64,000 nucleotides of DNA from Afipia carboxidovorans OM5 (GTDB lineage Bacteria; Pseudomonadota; Alphaproteobacteria; Rhizobiales; Xanthobacteraceae), in contig NC_015685.1 in assembly GCF_000218565.1 (NCBI RefSeq), positions 103,270 to 167,269 of the forward strand. The letters run 5' to 3'. The notes under the pieces were generated by a model. It did no database searches. It was not told the origin of the DNA and was given only the letters and a program-made list of their open reading frames with translations. Position numbers and translations under genes: made by a program. The number at the start of each line of letters is the position of its first letter. The stretch's first letter is position 1. Shown here piece after piece: positions 35,572 to 43,490 of this stretch.

Positions 35572-36443
35572 CCGCCCCCTTCCCCACTGAAAGCTCGGCC
35601 GCGCAGGCTGACCCGTTCCCGAAAACTGAATTCGGCCGCAGCGGCGACGGTCTTGTCGTCGCGCGTGTCGCCGATACCGCCTTTGCCATGTTGCCGGCGC
35701 GTGACGGCCGGCATTATCTCGCGACTGCCTGGCGCATCGGCCGGCCGTTGACGGAATCGCGGCGTGAGGATTTCTACGGTCATTCCGGTGAGCTCGCCGA
35801 CGAGGTGGCATTCCGTACTCGTGTCCTTGAAAATGCCGAGCACCAGCGTGAACGCAAGATGCTCGGTCGCGTCGAGCAATACTCGCGTGCTCACACGCCT
35901 TGGGGTGCCTCACAGGGTGCGACGGTCTACGCCGAAGGCGTCACGGCGCACTCCACTGCCGGGCATGGTGGTTTCAAGCTTTCCGCCGAGCGGAACCGCA
36001 AGGTCCACCCCATGCTGCGCGTGAAGGGCGGTTGGTACGAAGAGGACGCCGCATGGGCGATCGTTGCGATCACCTTTCCGCAACTCTTCACCTCCTTCGA
36101 GCGGCGGTGCGCCGAGCGAACCATCAAGGACAGCTGGCCGGACGCATGGGAGACGATCTTCGGCACGATCCTGCAACCGGGCGAGTCCCATGAGAAAGAC
36201 CGCCGCGCCTTCGTGAAGGCGCACGCGCAGGACTGGATCGTCGTGTCGGCGATCACCTCCAAGCACGTAGGCGGCTTCGTGGAGACCGTCGCCACACCTG
36301 GCGGCAAGCGCGGGCCGGGCACCGAGGAGCGCCGCTTCCTTGTCCCCGTCGACGAATACGACGTCGGCCGCTTCGGCTTCGTCATCGACGAGGCGCGACA
36401 CCAGGTCTACGGCGGTCCCTCCGACTTCATCGGATGGAGGTGA
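35568..36443 (+). CDS. Hypothetical protein, DUF7007-like
   Basis: A 291-residue protein with GVTAHSTAGHGGFKLSAERN in the middle and YEEDAAWAIVAITFPQLFT, then VYGGPSDFIGWR at the C terminus, features I associate with a family of rhizobial plasmid proteins (DUF7007). Function unknown. Coupled to the gene before it by ATGA, with the next gene starting 3 bases after its stop. Confidence 0.65.
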   Translation: MTAPFPTESSAAQADPFPKTEFGRSGDGLVVARVADTAFAMLPARDGRHYLATAWRIGRPLTESRREDFYGHSGELADEVAFRTRVLENAEHQRERKMLGRVEQYSRAHTPWGASQGATVYAEGVTAHSTAGHGGFKLSAERNRKVHPMLRVKGGWYEEDAAWAIVAITFPQLFTSFERRCAERTIKDSWPDAWETIFGTILQPGESHEKDRRAFVKAHAQDWIVVSAITSKHVGGFVETVATPGGKRGPGTEERRFLVPVDEYDVGRFGFVIDEARHQVYGGPSDFIGWR

Positions 36444-36446
36444 GCC

Positions 36447-36650
36447 ATGCCATGGCGTCTCATTGCAAAAGCGTTCGGTTGGCAAACCGCCACTGACGAG
36501 GACGGCGAAATGCCGTTCGTCGTCGTCTGGCATCCGCGGCTGAGACGACACTTCGCCGGCTCCGGCGCCTGGAGACGCGCCGTGCGCCTCTCAATCCACG
36601 CGCCGAACTCTTATCCCCCGCAGGCCGACAGAAAGGAGGTCAAGACATGA
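36447..36650 (+). CDS. Small basic protein of unknown function
   Basis: A 67-residue, arginine-rich protein (MPWRLIAKAFGWQTATDEDG, later HPRLRRHFAGSGAWRRAVRL). GGAGG precedes the start and the end overlaps the next gene by ATGA. The tight packing in the cluster is the main support; the protein is not recognised. Confidence 0.5.
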   Translation: MPWRLIAKAFGWQTATDEDGEMPFVVVWHPRLRRHFAGSGAWRRAVRLSIHAPNSYPPQADRKEVKT

Positions 36651-36898
36651 AAGCCTATCTCGTCGTCGTGAATCTCATGGTGCACGCACACCATAATCCT
36701 GAGAGCGCCATCGCGGACGCGCTCGAAGGCATCCTCACGCCTGACATGCGCAAGAACGCCGGCGCCGATTCCGCACTTGTCGATTGGGCGATTGCCGGTG
36801 ACGACATCGCCTCTTCCATTACAGCGGTGCCTCTCCCGGACGACTACGCGCCGGACGATTCCCCCTTTCCGTCATGGCCTTTCGGGACGGTGCGATGA
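36647..36898 (+). CDS. Small protein of unknown function
   Basis: An 83-residue acidic protein (MKAYLVVVNLMVHAHHNPES; later ALVDWAIAGDDIASSITAVP). AAAGGAGG lies about eight bases before the start. It is coupled on both sides by ATGA overlaps (36647-36650 and 36895-36898). Unrecognised; a helper of the neighbouring genes is possible. Confidence 0.55.
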   Translation: MKAYLVVVNLMVHAHHNPESAIADALEGILTPDMRKNAGADSALVDWAIAGDDIASSITAVPLPDDYAPDDSPFPSWPFGTVR

Positions 36899-37218
36899 TT
36901 CAATCCTGGGATCGGCGTATGCTCACACGCATGCAAGCGGCGCAAGCCCAGACGCAGCGCCATCTCGGCGTCATCGAGCGTCAAATTGCGGCGCGCGCCG
37001 CACGGCTGACGGTCACTGATCATGCCAAACGCAGGCAGTTCGGCCGTAGCGCGTCGCGTTGGACGAACGCGGATGAGCGGCTGTTTCAGCAGCATGTCGC
37101 GGAACTCACCCTTGCGCGATGCGGTGAGATCGACGCCCTCTTGTGCAAGCTCGATCGGCAGGAACGGGCGATGGCCGAATTTCAGACGCTCAACGACGGT
37201 TCTTCTGCGGGGCCATGA
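36895..37218 (+). CDS. Small helical protein of unknown function
   Basis: A 107-residue protein likely to be mostly helical (RRMLTRMQAAQAQTQRHLGV, then EIDALLCKLDRQERAMAEFQ). The ATG at 36895 overlaps the preceding stop, which decides the start over an upstream ATG at 36874. No family recognised. Confidence 0.5.
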   Translation: MIQSWDRRMLTRMQAAQAQTQRHLGVIERQIAARAARLTVTDHAKRRQFGRSASRWTNADERLFQQHVAELTLARCGEIDALLCKLDRQERAMAEFQTLNDGSSAGP

Positions 37219-37607
37219 GCGACGAAGGGCCTGTCTGAGCGCAGGCGACGGGAAGCAGACGCCGGGCCCCGACGTGGTGTGGTTGGCGGATTTGATGTGA
37301 TCGTCCACGGTTTCCGCAATGGACTGTCCCCTATCCGTCACTCCCTCGGTTTGTGCTGCGGTCTGAACCGTCCGCGAACCGCTTCAAGGGCAAGTCGCGA
37401 AGCGATCGGCGGTCACCGCCTCGCGATAGGAAGGATGCGTCCTTCGCAGGCCTAAAGGCCCGCTCGCCCGCAACCCTCCCATGCTCGTCCTGGCAACCGC
37501 CGCCCCCTGATGCGGTCCGCTGGGGCCGGTTCTGGTCGACCGCACCCGAGGGAGCAACGGCCAGAGGCCGATCGTCTCCCAAGGTGAAACCGAGAAAGGA
37601 TCTCATC
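37219..37607. other. GC-rich leader without a gene
   Basis: A 389-base stretch with no supported gene. It holds a compound hairpin at 37395-37426 (arms TCGCGA outside, GGCGG/CCGCC inside) and GGCC-TAAA-GGCC at 37449-37460. Such hairpin-bearing leaders recur before the ParB-like, ArdC-like and DUF736 genes and may regulate them. Confidence 0.4.
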
Positions 37608-38195
37608 ATGACCAAATCCACCCGCTCCCCTCGCGCTGCCGCTCGGGTCATTCCGCTCCGCCGTGGCACGACGCTCGAAATGGTTCGCCTCGCCTGTCCC
37701 GACTCCGCGCAGACGTTGCGCATCTCCGAGAGCTTCGGTCTTGCGATCCTCGACGGTGACGGCATCCGCGAACTGCACGAGCGGCTCGTCGTCGAGACGG
37801 CCGACGCGCTCAAGGACGGACTTAGCGAGCGCGCCATGCAGATCCACCTGCAGCGCATCGTCGGCGCATATGTCGGCTCAGCCCATGGCGCCGGCCAATT
37901 CTATTCGAGGGCCGTGACCGAGGCACGTGAAGTCACTGCCAAGCTCGCTAACGACGTCCGCGACGAGGATCTCGACGGCCCCGTGGGCTTTGACAGCCAG
38001 GCACAGCGCAAGCGGGAGTTCGCGGCTGACATGGGTCTTCAGGCGCACGCATTGCGCATGGCGGCCGAGGGTGCTGTCGCTGCTTACGAGCAGGTCATCG
38101 GCGAGGCCTGGAAGCCCTTCGAACGGCCAGTCGAACATGCCGGCGAAACGGTGTCGAAAAAGGCCGCCGCGGTCCAGATGGCGGCTTTCGAATAA
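37608..38195 (+). CDS. Hypothetical plasmid protein
   Basis: A 195-residue protein (STRSPRAAARVIPLRRGTTL at the N terminus, AMQIHLQRIVGAYVGSAHGA in the middle, ADMGLQAHALRMAAEGAVAA near the end). Mostly helical, basic N terminus. No family recognised. GAGAAAGGATC precedes the ATG. It is followed at once by a C(TTCG)G-type hairpin terminator. Confidence 0.6.
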   Translation: MTKSTRSPRAAARVIPLRRGTTLEMVRLACPDSAQTLRISESFGLAILDGDGIRELHERLVVETADALKDGLSERAMQIHLQRIVGAYVGSAHGAGQFYSRAVTEAREVTAKLANDVRDEDLDGPVGFDSQAQRKREFAADMGLQAHALRMAAEGAVAAYEQVIGEAWKPFERPVEHAGETVSKKAAAVQMAAFE

Positions 38196-38202
38196 GCCGC
38201 GA

Positions 38203-38222
38203 GGCGGGGCTTCGGCCTCGCC
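38203..38222 (+). terminator. TTCG-tetraloop hairpin terminator
   Basis: GGCGGGGC-TTCG-GCCTCGCC forms an eight-pair stem (one G-T pair) capped by the very stable C(UUCG)G loop, seven bases after the stop at 38195. Only TT follows, so it may need Rho or act as an RNA 3-prime end stabiliser. Confidence 0.5.
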
Positions 38223-38241
38223 TTACACATGCTGTCCCTGT

Positions 38242-38263
38242 GGGCCGGTCGCGCGACCGGCCC
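38242..38263 (+). terminator. Perfect 22-base palindrome, probable terminator
   Basis: GGGCCGGTCGC followed directly by its complement GCGACCGGCCC, then TTTAG. As RNA this gives a strong hairpin with a short U run; as DNA it is also a possible dimer binding site. It is the second strong hairpin within 70 bases after the gene ending at 38195. Confidence 0.45.
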
Positions 38264-38482
38264 TTTAGCGTGTTGACGGCAAAATCAACGCAAAGAGCGT
38301 CGCGCCGCGCCAGCGGGCCCCTCTCGGTTCGTGGTCCATGCGGCGGATACGACGCACGCGCAACGGCTACGCCGTCCTCCGCTTCGCTGCGGCCCGAGCG
38401 GGTGCGCGAGCGCGAGATACCGCCTCTCCGGACGCCGTGAGGGGCCGCAAAAGGCGCGGCCTCCGAGATGGAGGTTATGGAA

Positions 38483-39409
38483 ATGAGCAGGAGAGAAGAA
38501 AAACCGCGCGCCGATGTCTACGCGCGCATCACTGATCGCATCGTCGCCGACCTGGAGCGCGGCGTGCGGCCGTGGGTCAGGCCGTGGAATGCGGCCAATG
38601 CTGCCGGGCGCATTACGCGACCTCTGCGATATAACGGGATGCCCTACCAAGGCATCAACGTCCTGCTGCTCTGGTCGGAAGCTGTGTCGCGCGGATTCGC
38701 GTCGTCGACATGGATGACGTTCAAGCAATCGCTCGAACTCGGCGGCCACATCCGCAAAGGCGAGACCGGGACGATGGTGGTCTACGCCAACAAGATCATC
38801 AAGACGGAGACGGATGACAAGGGCGACGATGTCGAGCGGACGGTTCCGTTCCTGCGTGCCTACACCGTGTTCTGCGTTGACCAGATCGACGGCCTGCCCG
38901 ACCCCTACTACATATCGATCGCTCCAAGCGCCCCAACCGAACGACGCCTCGCGCACGCCGACGCGTTCTTCGCCAACACCGGCGCGACGATCCGGCATGG
39001 CGGCGACAAGGCGTATTACGCACCATCGCTCGACCTCATCCAAATGCCGCCGTTCGAGAGTTTCCGCGACGCCGAGAGCTACACCGCGACGCTGGCGCAC
39101 GAGTGCGTGCACTGGACGGCACCGGCGCACCGCGTCAACCGCGATCTCAGCCGCTACGCCAAGGACCGCAGCGAGCGCGCGCGCGAGGAGCTGGTCGCCG
39201 AACTCGGCGCGTGCTTTCTCAGCGCCGACCTCGGGATTGTGCCCGAGCTCGAGCCGCGCGCGGACCACGCGAGCTACCTCGCGTCGTGGCTGGAGGTGCT
39301 GTCCAACGACAGGCGTTTCATCTTCTCCGCCGCGGCGCACGCGCAACGCGCTGTCACGTACTTGCACGGCCTTCAGCCGACGGCGGCCGAGGTCGACAAG
39401 GCGGCGTGA
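38483..39409 (+). CDS. ardC: ArdC-like antirestriction protein (zincin)
   Basis: A 308-residue protein with the two ArdC/TraC halves: an N-terminal ssDNA-binding DUF1738 region (DVYARITDRIVADLERGVRP, RYNGMPYQGINVLLLWSEA, TFKQSLELGGHIRKGE) and a C-terminal metallopeptidase-like domain with the zinc motif AHECVHWTA near residue 205 and a third ligand region EELVAELGACFL. ArdC proteins of conjugative plasmids protect incoming DNA from restriction. Of three nearby ATGs, 38483 has GGAGG at a proper distance of eight bases. Stands alone between hairpins. Confidence 0.9.
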   Translation: MSRREEKPRADVYARITDRIVADLERGVRPWVRPWNAANAAGRITRPLRYNGMPYQGINVLLLWSEAVSRGFASSTWMTFKQSLELGGHIRKGETGTMVVYANKIIKTETDDKGDDVERTVPFLRAYTVFCVDQIDGLPDPYYISIAPSAPTERRLAHADAFFANTGATIRHGGDKAYYAPSLDLIQMPPFESFRDAESYTATLAHECVHWTAPAHRVNRDLSRYAKDRSERAREELVAELGACFLSADLGIVPELEPRADHASYLASWLEVLSNDRRFIFSAAAHAQRAVTYLHGLQPTAAEVDKAA

Positions 39410-40075
39410 CTCGCGCCACCTCCGCGCGACCGACGTTTGCCTGAATCGCTAATCTTTCCCGGAATGCGAAGGCCCCGCGCGCTGCGCGGGGCCTTCGTCG
39501 TGTGCTTCGTCACGCGTTCCTGCGACCGAAGGCGAGAACTCCCTCCCCTCGTTCATCCGCCGCGCCGCGGGACGGGCGGGCGCAGGTCGTTGGTTGTCCG
39601 GGTTCGCGGCCCGCTTTCTGGGTTGACCAGTCATCCTTCGGCAGCCGAGCGGTGTGCGTCGACGATGGCGTGTCCGGTTTGCCCTGAGACGCTCAGCGGC
39701 CGGGCAAGTCTTGGACGATGTGGGCGAGTCTTTTTGGGCCCTGTGCCTGCAACGCCGCCGTGCGGCGTGCCGTGCCGATTGGCGCTGCGTCTCCTCGTCG
39801 TTCGGTCTGACGCGTCCACTGCGTCCTCGATTTGGCGTGTCTATCCGAAGGCCGTCGTTCGCTACGCTCCGTCTCGATCTCAAGACCGCAACGGCCGTCC
39901 TCGGCTTTCTTCCCCTGGTCGCTGCGCGTCCATTCCTCGCGAGACAAGAAAGCCGCGCCCTGGCCGTCCTCCACTGCGTTGCGGCCCTTCGGGTGACCGG
40001 TCCGATCGCCTCCGGCTGACGACAGCCATCGAGGTCGCGATGGTCGCGTCCCGAGGAACGAAAGAGGACACGAAC
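39410..40075. other. Long leader between ardC-like and DUF736 genes
   Basis: 666 bases with no supported gene. It begins with the terminator hairpin at 39467-39497. The rest is GC-rich and carries several short inverted repeats. Open frames on both strands lack ribosome sites and similarity. It may be a structured 5-prime leader of the DUF736 gene. Confidence 0.4.
39467..39497 (+). terminator. Strong GC-rich hairpin (terminator of the ardC-like gene)
   Basis: CGAAGGCCCCGCGC (39467-39480) and GCGCGGGGCCTTCG (39484-39497) are perfect 14-base complements around GCT. It lies 57 bases after the ardC-like stop. The outer arms are the same as those of the hairpin at 40404-40433. Confidence 0.6.
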
Positions 40076-40393
40076 ATGGCTACCATCGGCAACTTCACCG
40101 CTAGCGGAAACGGCTTCGTCGGAAGCGTCAAGACCCTCGCTCTTGGCACCGTCAAGACCAAGATCGTTCCGGCCGAGCGCTCCTCGGAGAAGGCTCCGGA
40201 CTACCGCATCTTCGCAGGCGCGAACATCGAGTTCGGCGCCATGTGGAAGAAGAAGTCCCAGGATACGGGCCGCGAGTACCACTCGGTCAAGTTGGACGAC
40301 CCGAGCTTTCCGGCACCGATCTACGCGACGCTGGTCGAGGTCGAAGGCGAGGAAGGCTTCTCGCTCATCTGGTCGCGATCGAACCGCGACTGA
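40076..40393 (+). CDS. DUF736 protein
   Basis: A 105-residue protein matching DUF736, a small family very common on rhizobial plasmids: MATIGNFTASGNGFVGSVKT, then KIVPAERSSEKAPDYRIFAG, EFGAMWKKKSQ, and a C-terminal SLIWSRSNRD. The fold is predicted to be a small beta-rich domain; function unknown. High conservation and the long leader suggest strong expression. Followed after ten bases by a terminator. Confidence 0.9.
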   Translation: MATIGNFTASGNGFVGSVKTLALGTVKTKIVPAERSSEKAPDYRIFAGANIEFGAMWKKKSQDTGREYHSVKLDDPSFPAPIYATLVEVEGEEGFSLIWSRSNRD

Positions 40394-40403
40394 CAAGCTG
40401 CAA

Positions 40404-40433
40404 CGAAGGCCCCGCCAACCGGCGGGGCCTTCG
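40404..40433 (+). terminator. Strong GC-rich hairpin (terminator of DUF736)
   Basis: CGAAGGCCCCGCC (40404-40416) and GGCGGGGCCTTCG (40421-40433) are perfect 13-base complements around AACC, starting ten bases after the DUF736 stop. Nearly the same hairpin stands at 39467-39497. Confidence 0.65.
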
Positions 40434-40516
40434 AGCGCGAGCGGAACGAGGGGCGCTGATGCGCAGGTCTTCACGCGCGCCGCGGCGACGCTCGTCAACC
40501 TCGCGAGCCAGCCCGA

Positions 40517-40705
40517 TCACTCGGCCGCCCGATCCAACCTGGCAAGGCGGTCAGGCATGTCGAGCAACTTCATAGCCGCGGCGGCAAGCGCCTCGCCGAC
40601 AGTGGAATAGGTCTCGTCGGAGCTCATCGACACGCCGTCCGGAAATGTCACGGTCGCCTGGTAGCCGTTGCCTTTCGGTGTAGCCGAAAGCTGGATGGTA
40701 AGCAT
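40517..40705 (-). CDS. HicB-like/unknown small protein
   Basis: A 62-residue protein (MLTIQLSATPKGNGYQATVT, then FPDGVSMSSDETYSTVGEAL and a helix ALAAAAMKLLDMPDRLARLD). The beta-beta-alpha course with a GEAL helix is like a minimal HicB-type domain, but the similarity is faint. AGGAAGGG lies before the ATG. It stands alone downstream of the YhaV gene on the same strand and no HicA-like partner is visible. Confidence 0.45.
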   Translation of the reverse strand: MLTIQLSATPKGNGYQATVTFPDGVSMSSDETYSTVGEALAAAAMKLLDMPDRLARLDRAAE

Positions 40706-40776
40706 CCCACAAACCCTTCCTGGTCGGTTATGTCTCTCGTTGCGGCAGGCGGTTGCGGCCAAACGACCCGCCTGGA

Positions 40777-41280
40777 TCAACTTCCGCGCGTCGACCGCGA
40801 CAGGCGCCGCTCGGATTCGCCGCTTGAGGCCGCAGCTACTAGGTCGTTCCAAGCGTCCGGCGGGTTTCCGCGGTCGAGCATATTCCTGAAGACAGCGTAA
40901 GCGTCGTTCGCGCTCTCGTAGACGCGCAATGTCGAGTCGTCGTTCACCCAGGCGAGGACAATTATCTTGGGGCCTGCCGATTGCTGATACCGGAAGAACA
41001 GCCTGAACTGCTGCAGGAACTTCGCGCCGAACCAGTGTGTGTACTCGTCACCGAGCGTGTCGCCCTGCCGATATGAGTCGCGCGTCGGGTCACTAGGGAT
41101 GTCGTCGAACGCCACTTTCAAGACAGCCGCCAGGAGTTTTGCGGTGCGCTTTTTCCTGTATCCCTGCGAATCTTTCTTGCGCGCCTTTTCGACCGCCGCG
41201 ATCAAAGCCTCGAGTTGGTCGAGAAACACCGGATGGGCATAAATTGTCCAACCGCTGAGCTCGAAAGGGTCGTCGCTCAC
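40777..41280 (-). CDS. yhaV: YhaV-type toxin (mRNA interferase)
   Basis: A 167-residue protein of the YhaV family: WTIYAHPVFLDQLEALIAAV, RKKRTAKLLAAVLKVAFDDI, DEYTHWFGAKFLQQFRLFFR and KIIVLAWVNDDSTLRVYESA are typical. YhaV is a ribosome-dependent RNase held inactive by PrlF. The catalytic-type Arg and His residues (RLFFRYQ, THWFG) are present. It starts with GTG in a GTGA overlap with the prlF stop. Confidence 0.9.
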   Translation of the reverse strand: MSDDPFELSGWTIYAHPVFLDQLEALIAAVEKARKKDSQGYRKKRTAKLLAAVLKVAFDDIPSDPTRDSYRQGDTLGDEYTHWFGAKFLQQFRLFFRYQQSAGPKIIVLAWVNDDSTLRVYESANDAYAVFRNMLDRGNPPDAWNDLVAAASSGESERRLSRSTRGS

Positions 41281-41618
41281 GCATCGTCGTCCGGGAGGGC
41301 CGCGCCGAGGTCGACCCTGATGCCCTTGACCAGGCCCTTGCCGCGCGCGACCAGCGACTTCGGCACTGGCCGAATTCTTCCCGGCTCATTCGTCATGTCC
41401 CGGGCCAGAAAGTCGAGGAACTTGCCGATCACGGGATCGCCCTCCGGCGCGCGCGTTTCTTTTTTCGAGATCATGACAGTGCCGTCTGCCAGCCCCCGAA
41501 ACACGACCTGGTCGCGCTTTCCCAGGGCGAGCATCTTGCGGATGGCCGCTGGCACTGTAGTCTGTCCGCGATCCGTGATGGTTGCGGGGATCTCGAGGAT
41601 TTCAGCTGCCTTCGCCAT
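41277..41618 (-). CDS. prlF: PrlF-type antitoxin (AbrB fold)
   Basis: A 113-residue antitoxin. Residues 1-50 form the swapped-hairpin AbrB/SpoVT DNA-binding domain (ATITDRGQTTVPAAIRKMLA, then KRDQVVFRGLADGTVMI); the C-terminal part (IGKFLDFLARDMTNEPGRIR) is the PrlF toxin-binding region. It probably represses its own promoter in 41640-41680. An ATG at 41618 with GAGGAG upstream is chosen; the longer frame would run over the promoter. Confidence 0.9.
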   Translation of the reverse strand: MAKAAEILEIPATITDRGQTTVPAAIRKMLALGKRDQVVFRGLADGTVMISKKETRAPEGDPVIGKFLDFLARDMTNEPGRIRPVPKSLVARGKGLVKGIRVDLGAALPDDDA

Positions 41619-41643
41619 TGCCGGCTCCTCGCATCGTAGAGTG

Positions 41644-41675
41644 TTGCATGTAATGCATTTGCATTGTAAAGTCAA
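41644..41675. promoter_or_regulatory. Divergent promoter and TGCAT-repeat operator between prlF and the DISARM-like operon
   Basis: Minus strand: TTGACT (41670-41675) with a poor -10 about 17 bases on, towards prlF. Plus strand: TTGCAT (41644-41649), 17 bases, TAAAGT (41667-41672), towards the methylase gene. The overlap region contains TGCATGTAATGCATTTGCAT, three TGCA-type boxes that look like an operator. One repressor could govern both directions. Confidence 0.4.
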
Positions 41676-41837
41676 TGCCAACGCCTTGTCACTGGGGCAT
41701 TCGGGGGCGTCCTTGCCGAGGATGGACTTTGGAATTGCCACTGCCGTCGTCCTGGCCAGCGAAGCACGTGGAAGCGAGAGAAATTCGGCAAGCACTAGCC
41801 AGGCCGCTTCGGCAGGACGGCTGAGGGGGGCGCGTGG

Positions 41838-43481
41838 ATGGAGGGGAAGATTAATGCTCAGCTGGAGGCCGGAAGGCCTTGGCAAGCTGATTTGTGCCAG
41901 TTCTTTACGCGTGCCTCAGTGGCGGAGCTATGTCTCCGCTACGTAGCTTTTCCTGAAAACATCCTCACCATGAGATTGCTTGAGCCGGCTGCCGGCCAAG
42001 GCGCGTTTTTTCTGCCGTTACTGCCCCGTTTGGTTGATGCGTGTCACGCGCAAGGGAAGAAAATCGATACCCTCGGGCCTGTGATCCGCGCATACGAAGT
42101 TGATCCTGAGGTCGCAGCGAGTCTTCGCGCCAAATGCATTGGTAAGCTCGAGGACCTTGGGATATCGCGGGCTAAAGCAAAAGACATCGCGCAGTCGTGG
42201 ATCAAGCACGAAGACTTTCTTGAGACGCGCCCGAGTAAGCGCTTCACGCACATTGTCTCCAATCCACCTTACATTCGCTGGGATGCCATCCCAGCCCGGC
42301 TACGCGACGTTTACAAAGCGCGATTTAAGTCTTTCAAACAGCGAGCCGACCTCTACGTCGCCTTTATCGAGCATGCGCTCGGCCTACTGGAGTCCCATGG
42401 TCAACTCGCCTTTTTGTGCCCTGGGACCTGGACGCGAAACGTCTACGGCAACGCCATTCGGGAGACTTTTACGTCGCGGGGACAGTTAAAGAGTATCATC
42501 GACTTCAGCGATGTCGACAGCTTTGAGACCTCGGCCGACGCTTATCCGCATTTCTTCGTGTTCCAGAGAGACATCTCGGGCCCCACAAAGATCTCGTCCG
42601 TCAAAGGAGTCGATAACATCGAAATTTCGGGTGACGAGATAGTCAGAACTTTTTTGCCTTCCGCTTCACCTCTTCTTCTTACACGCAACTCCGCTGCTGA
42701 AAATGCGGTCAATGCGGCTCGCCAGCGCTTCCCAAAACTAGAAGACGTCGGCTGCACCATTCGCGTTGGCTCTGCTACCGGATGTAATGATGTATTCTTG
42801 GGAGAAGCAAAAGACTTCGCGATCGAGCGCTCTAGGCTGTTACCATTCGTTAATGCGAGCTCGATCCACGATGGTGAAGTGCGCTGGACCGGCACGCACA
42901 TCGTCAATGTATTCGATAAAAATGGAAAGGTCGCGGCACTCTCGAAATTTCCACGGATGGCCGCCTATCTACGGAAGAATAAGAAGGCTCTCCAATCGCG
43001 GGCGAAAGCGAGCCAATCAAAAGTCTGGTGGCGCACGATCGATAGTCTTCATCCCGATTGGCACGCCTCGCCAAAATTACTCATTGTCGATGTGTCGGCC
43101 GCGCCGGTAATCGGAATCGACCTTCACGGCTACTGCGCTGGCAGCGGGGTCTATCAAATCAAGAGCGACCATTGGCCCCTCGCTGATCTTTTGACCTTTC
43201 TATCGGCGGGTGTCCTCGGTCTTTTCGTGGCGAGCTTATCCGCAGGGTCAAAGGCGGGATTTCATCGGTTCCAGAAATACCAGATCGCGGCTGTTCATAT
43301 GCCGCGGTGGGCGGATTTGTCGCCAGGCTGGCGGGTGAAGTTCAAAGATGCACGAAAGGCGAAAGACGGTCGCGCCGTCCTGAACTTGGTCGCCGAATTG
43401 TATGAATGCGACGCGAGCTTGCTGGAAAACCACGTAGCCCGCGATTGGGACGCCTTCTGTTCCAAACGGCCGAGACAGTAG
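41838..43481 (+). CDS. N6-adenine DNA methyltransferase of the DISARM-like operon (DrmMI-like)
   Basis: A 547-residue gamma-type adenine methylase. The SAM motif LEPAAGQGAF is at residues 48-57 and the catalytic NPPY at 142-145 (VSNPPYIRWD). The C-terminal half (HIVNVFDKNGK, AGSGVYQIKSDHWPL, GFHRFQKYQIAAVHMP) is the TaqI/Eco57I-type target-recognition region. It would mark host DNA as self. Base composition is less GC-rich than the flanks, in line with transfer of the whole operon. First gene of the operon, nine bases before the next. There is no fused nuclease, so it is a modification enzyme only. Confidence 0.85.
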   Translation: MEGKINAQLEAGRPWQADLCQFFTRASVAELCLRYVAFPENILTMRLLEPAAGQGAFFLPLLPRLVDACHAQGKKIDTLGPVIRAYEVDPEVAASLRAKCIGKLEDLGISRAKAKDIAQSWIKHEDFLETRPSKRFTHIVSNPPYIRWDAIPARLRDVYKARFKSFKQRADLYVAFIEHALGLLESHGQLAFLCPGTWTRNVYGNAIRETFTSRGQLKSIIDFSDVDSFETSADAYPHFFVFQRDISGPTKISSVKGVDNIEISGDEIVRTFLPSASPLLLTRNSAAENAVNAARQRFPKLEDVGCTIRVGSATGCNDVFLGEAKDFAIERSRLLPFVNASSIHDGEVRWTGTHIVNVFDKNGKVAALSKFPRMAAYLRKNKKALQSRAKASQSKVWWRTIDSLHPDWHASPKLLIVDVSAAPVIGIDLHGYCAGSGVYQIKSDHWPLADLLTFLSAGVLGLFVASLSAGSKAGFHRFQKYQIAAVHMPRWADLSPGWRVKFKDARKAKDGRAVLNLVAELYECDASLLENHVARDWDAFCSKRPRQ

Positions 43482-43490
43482 GAGCGTCGG

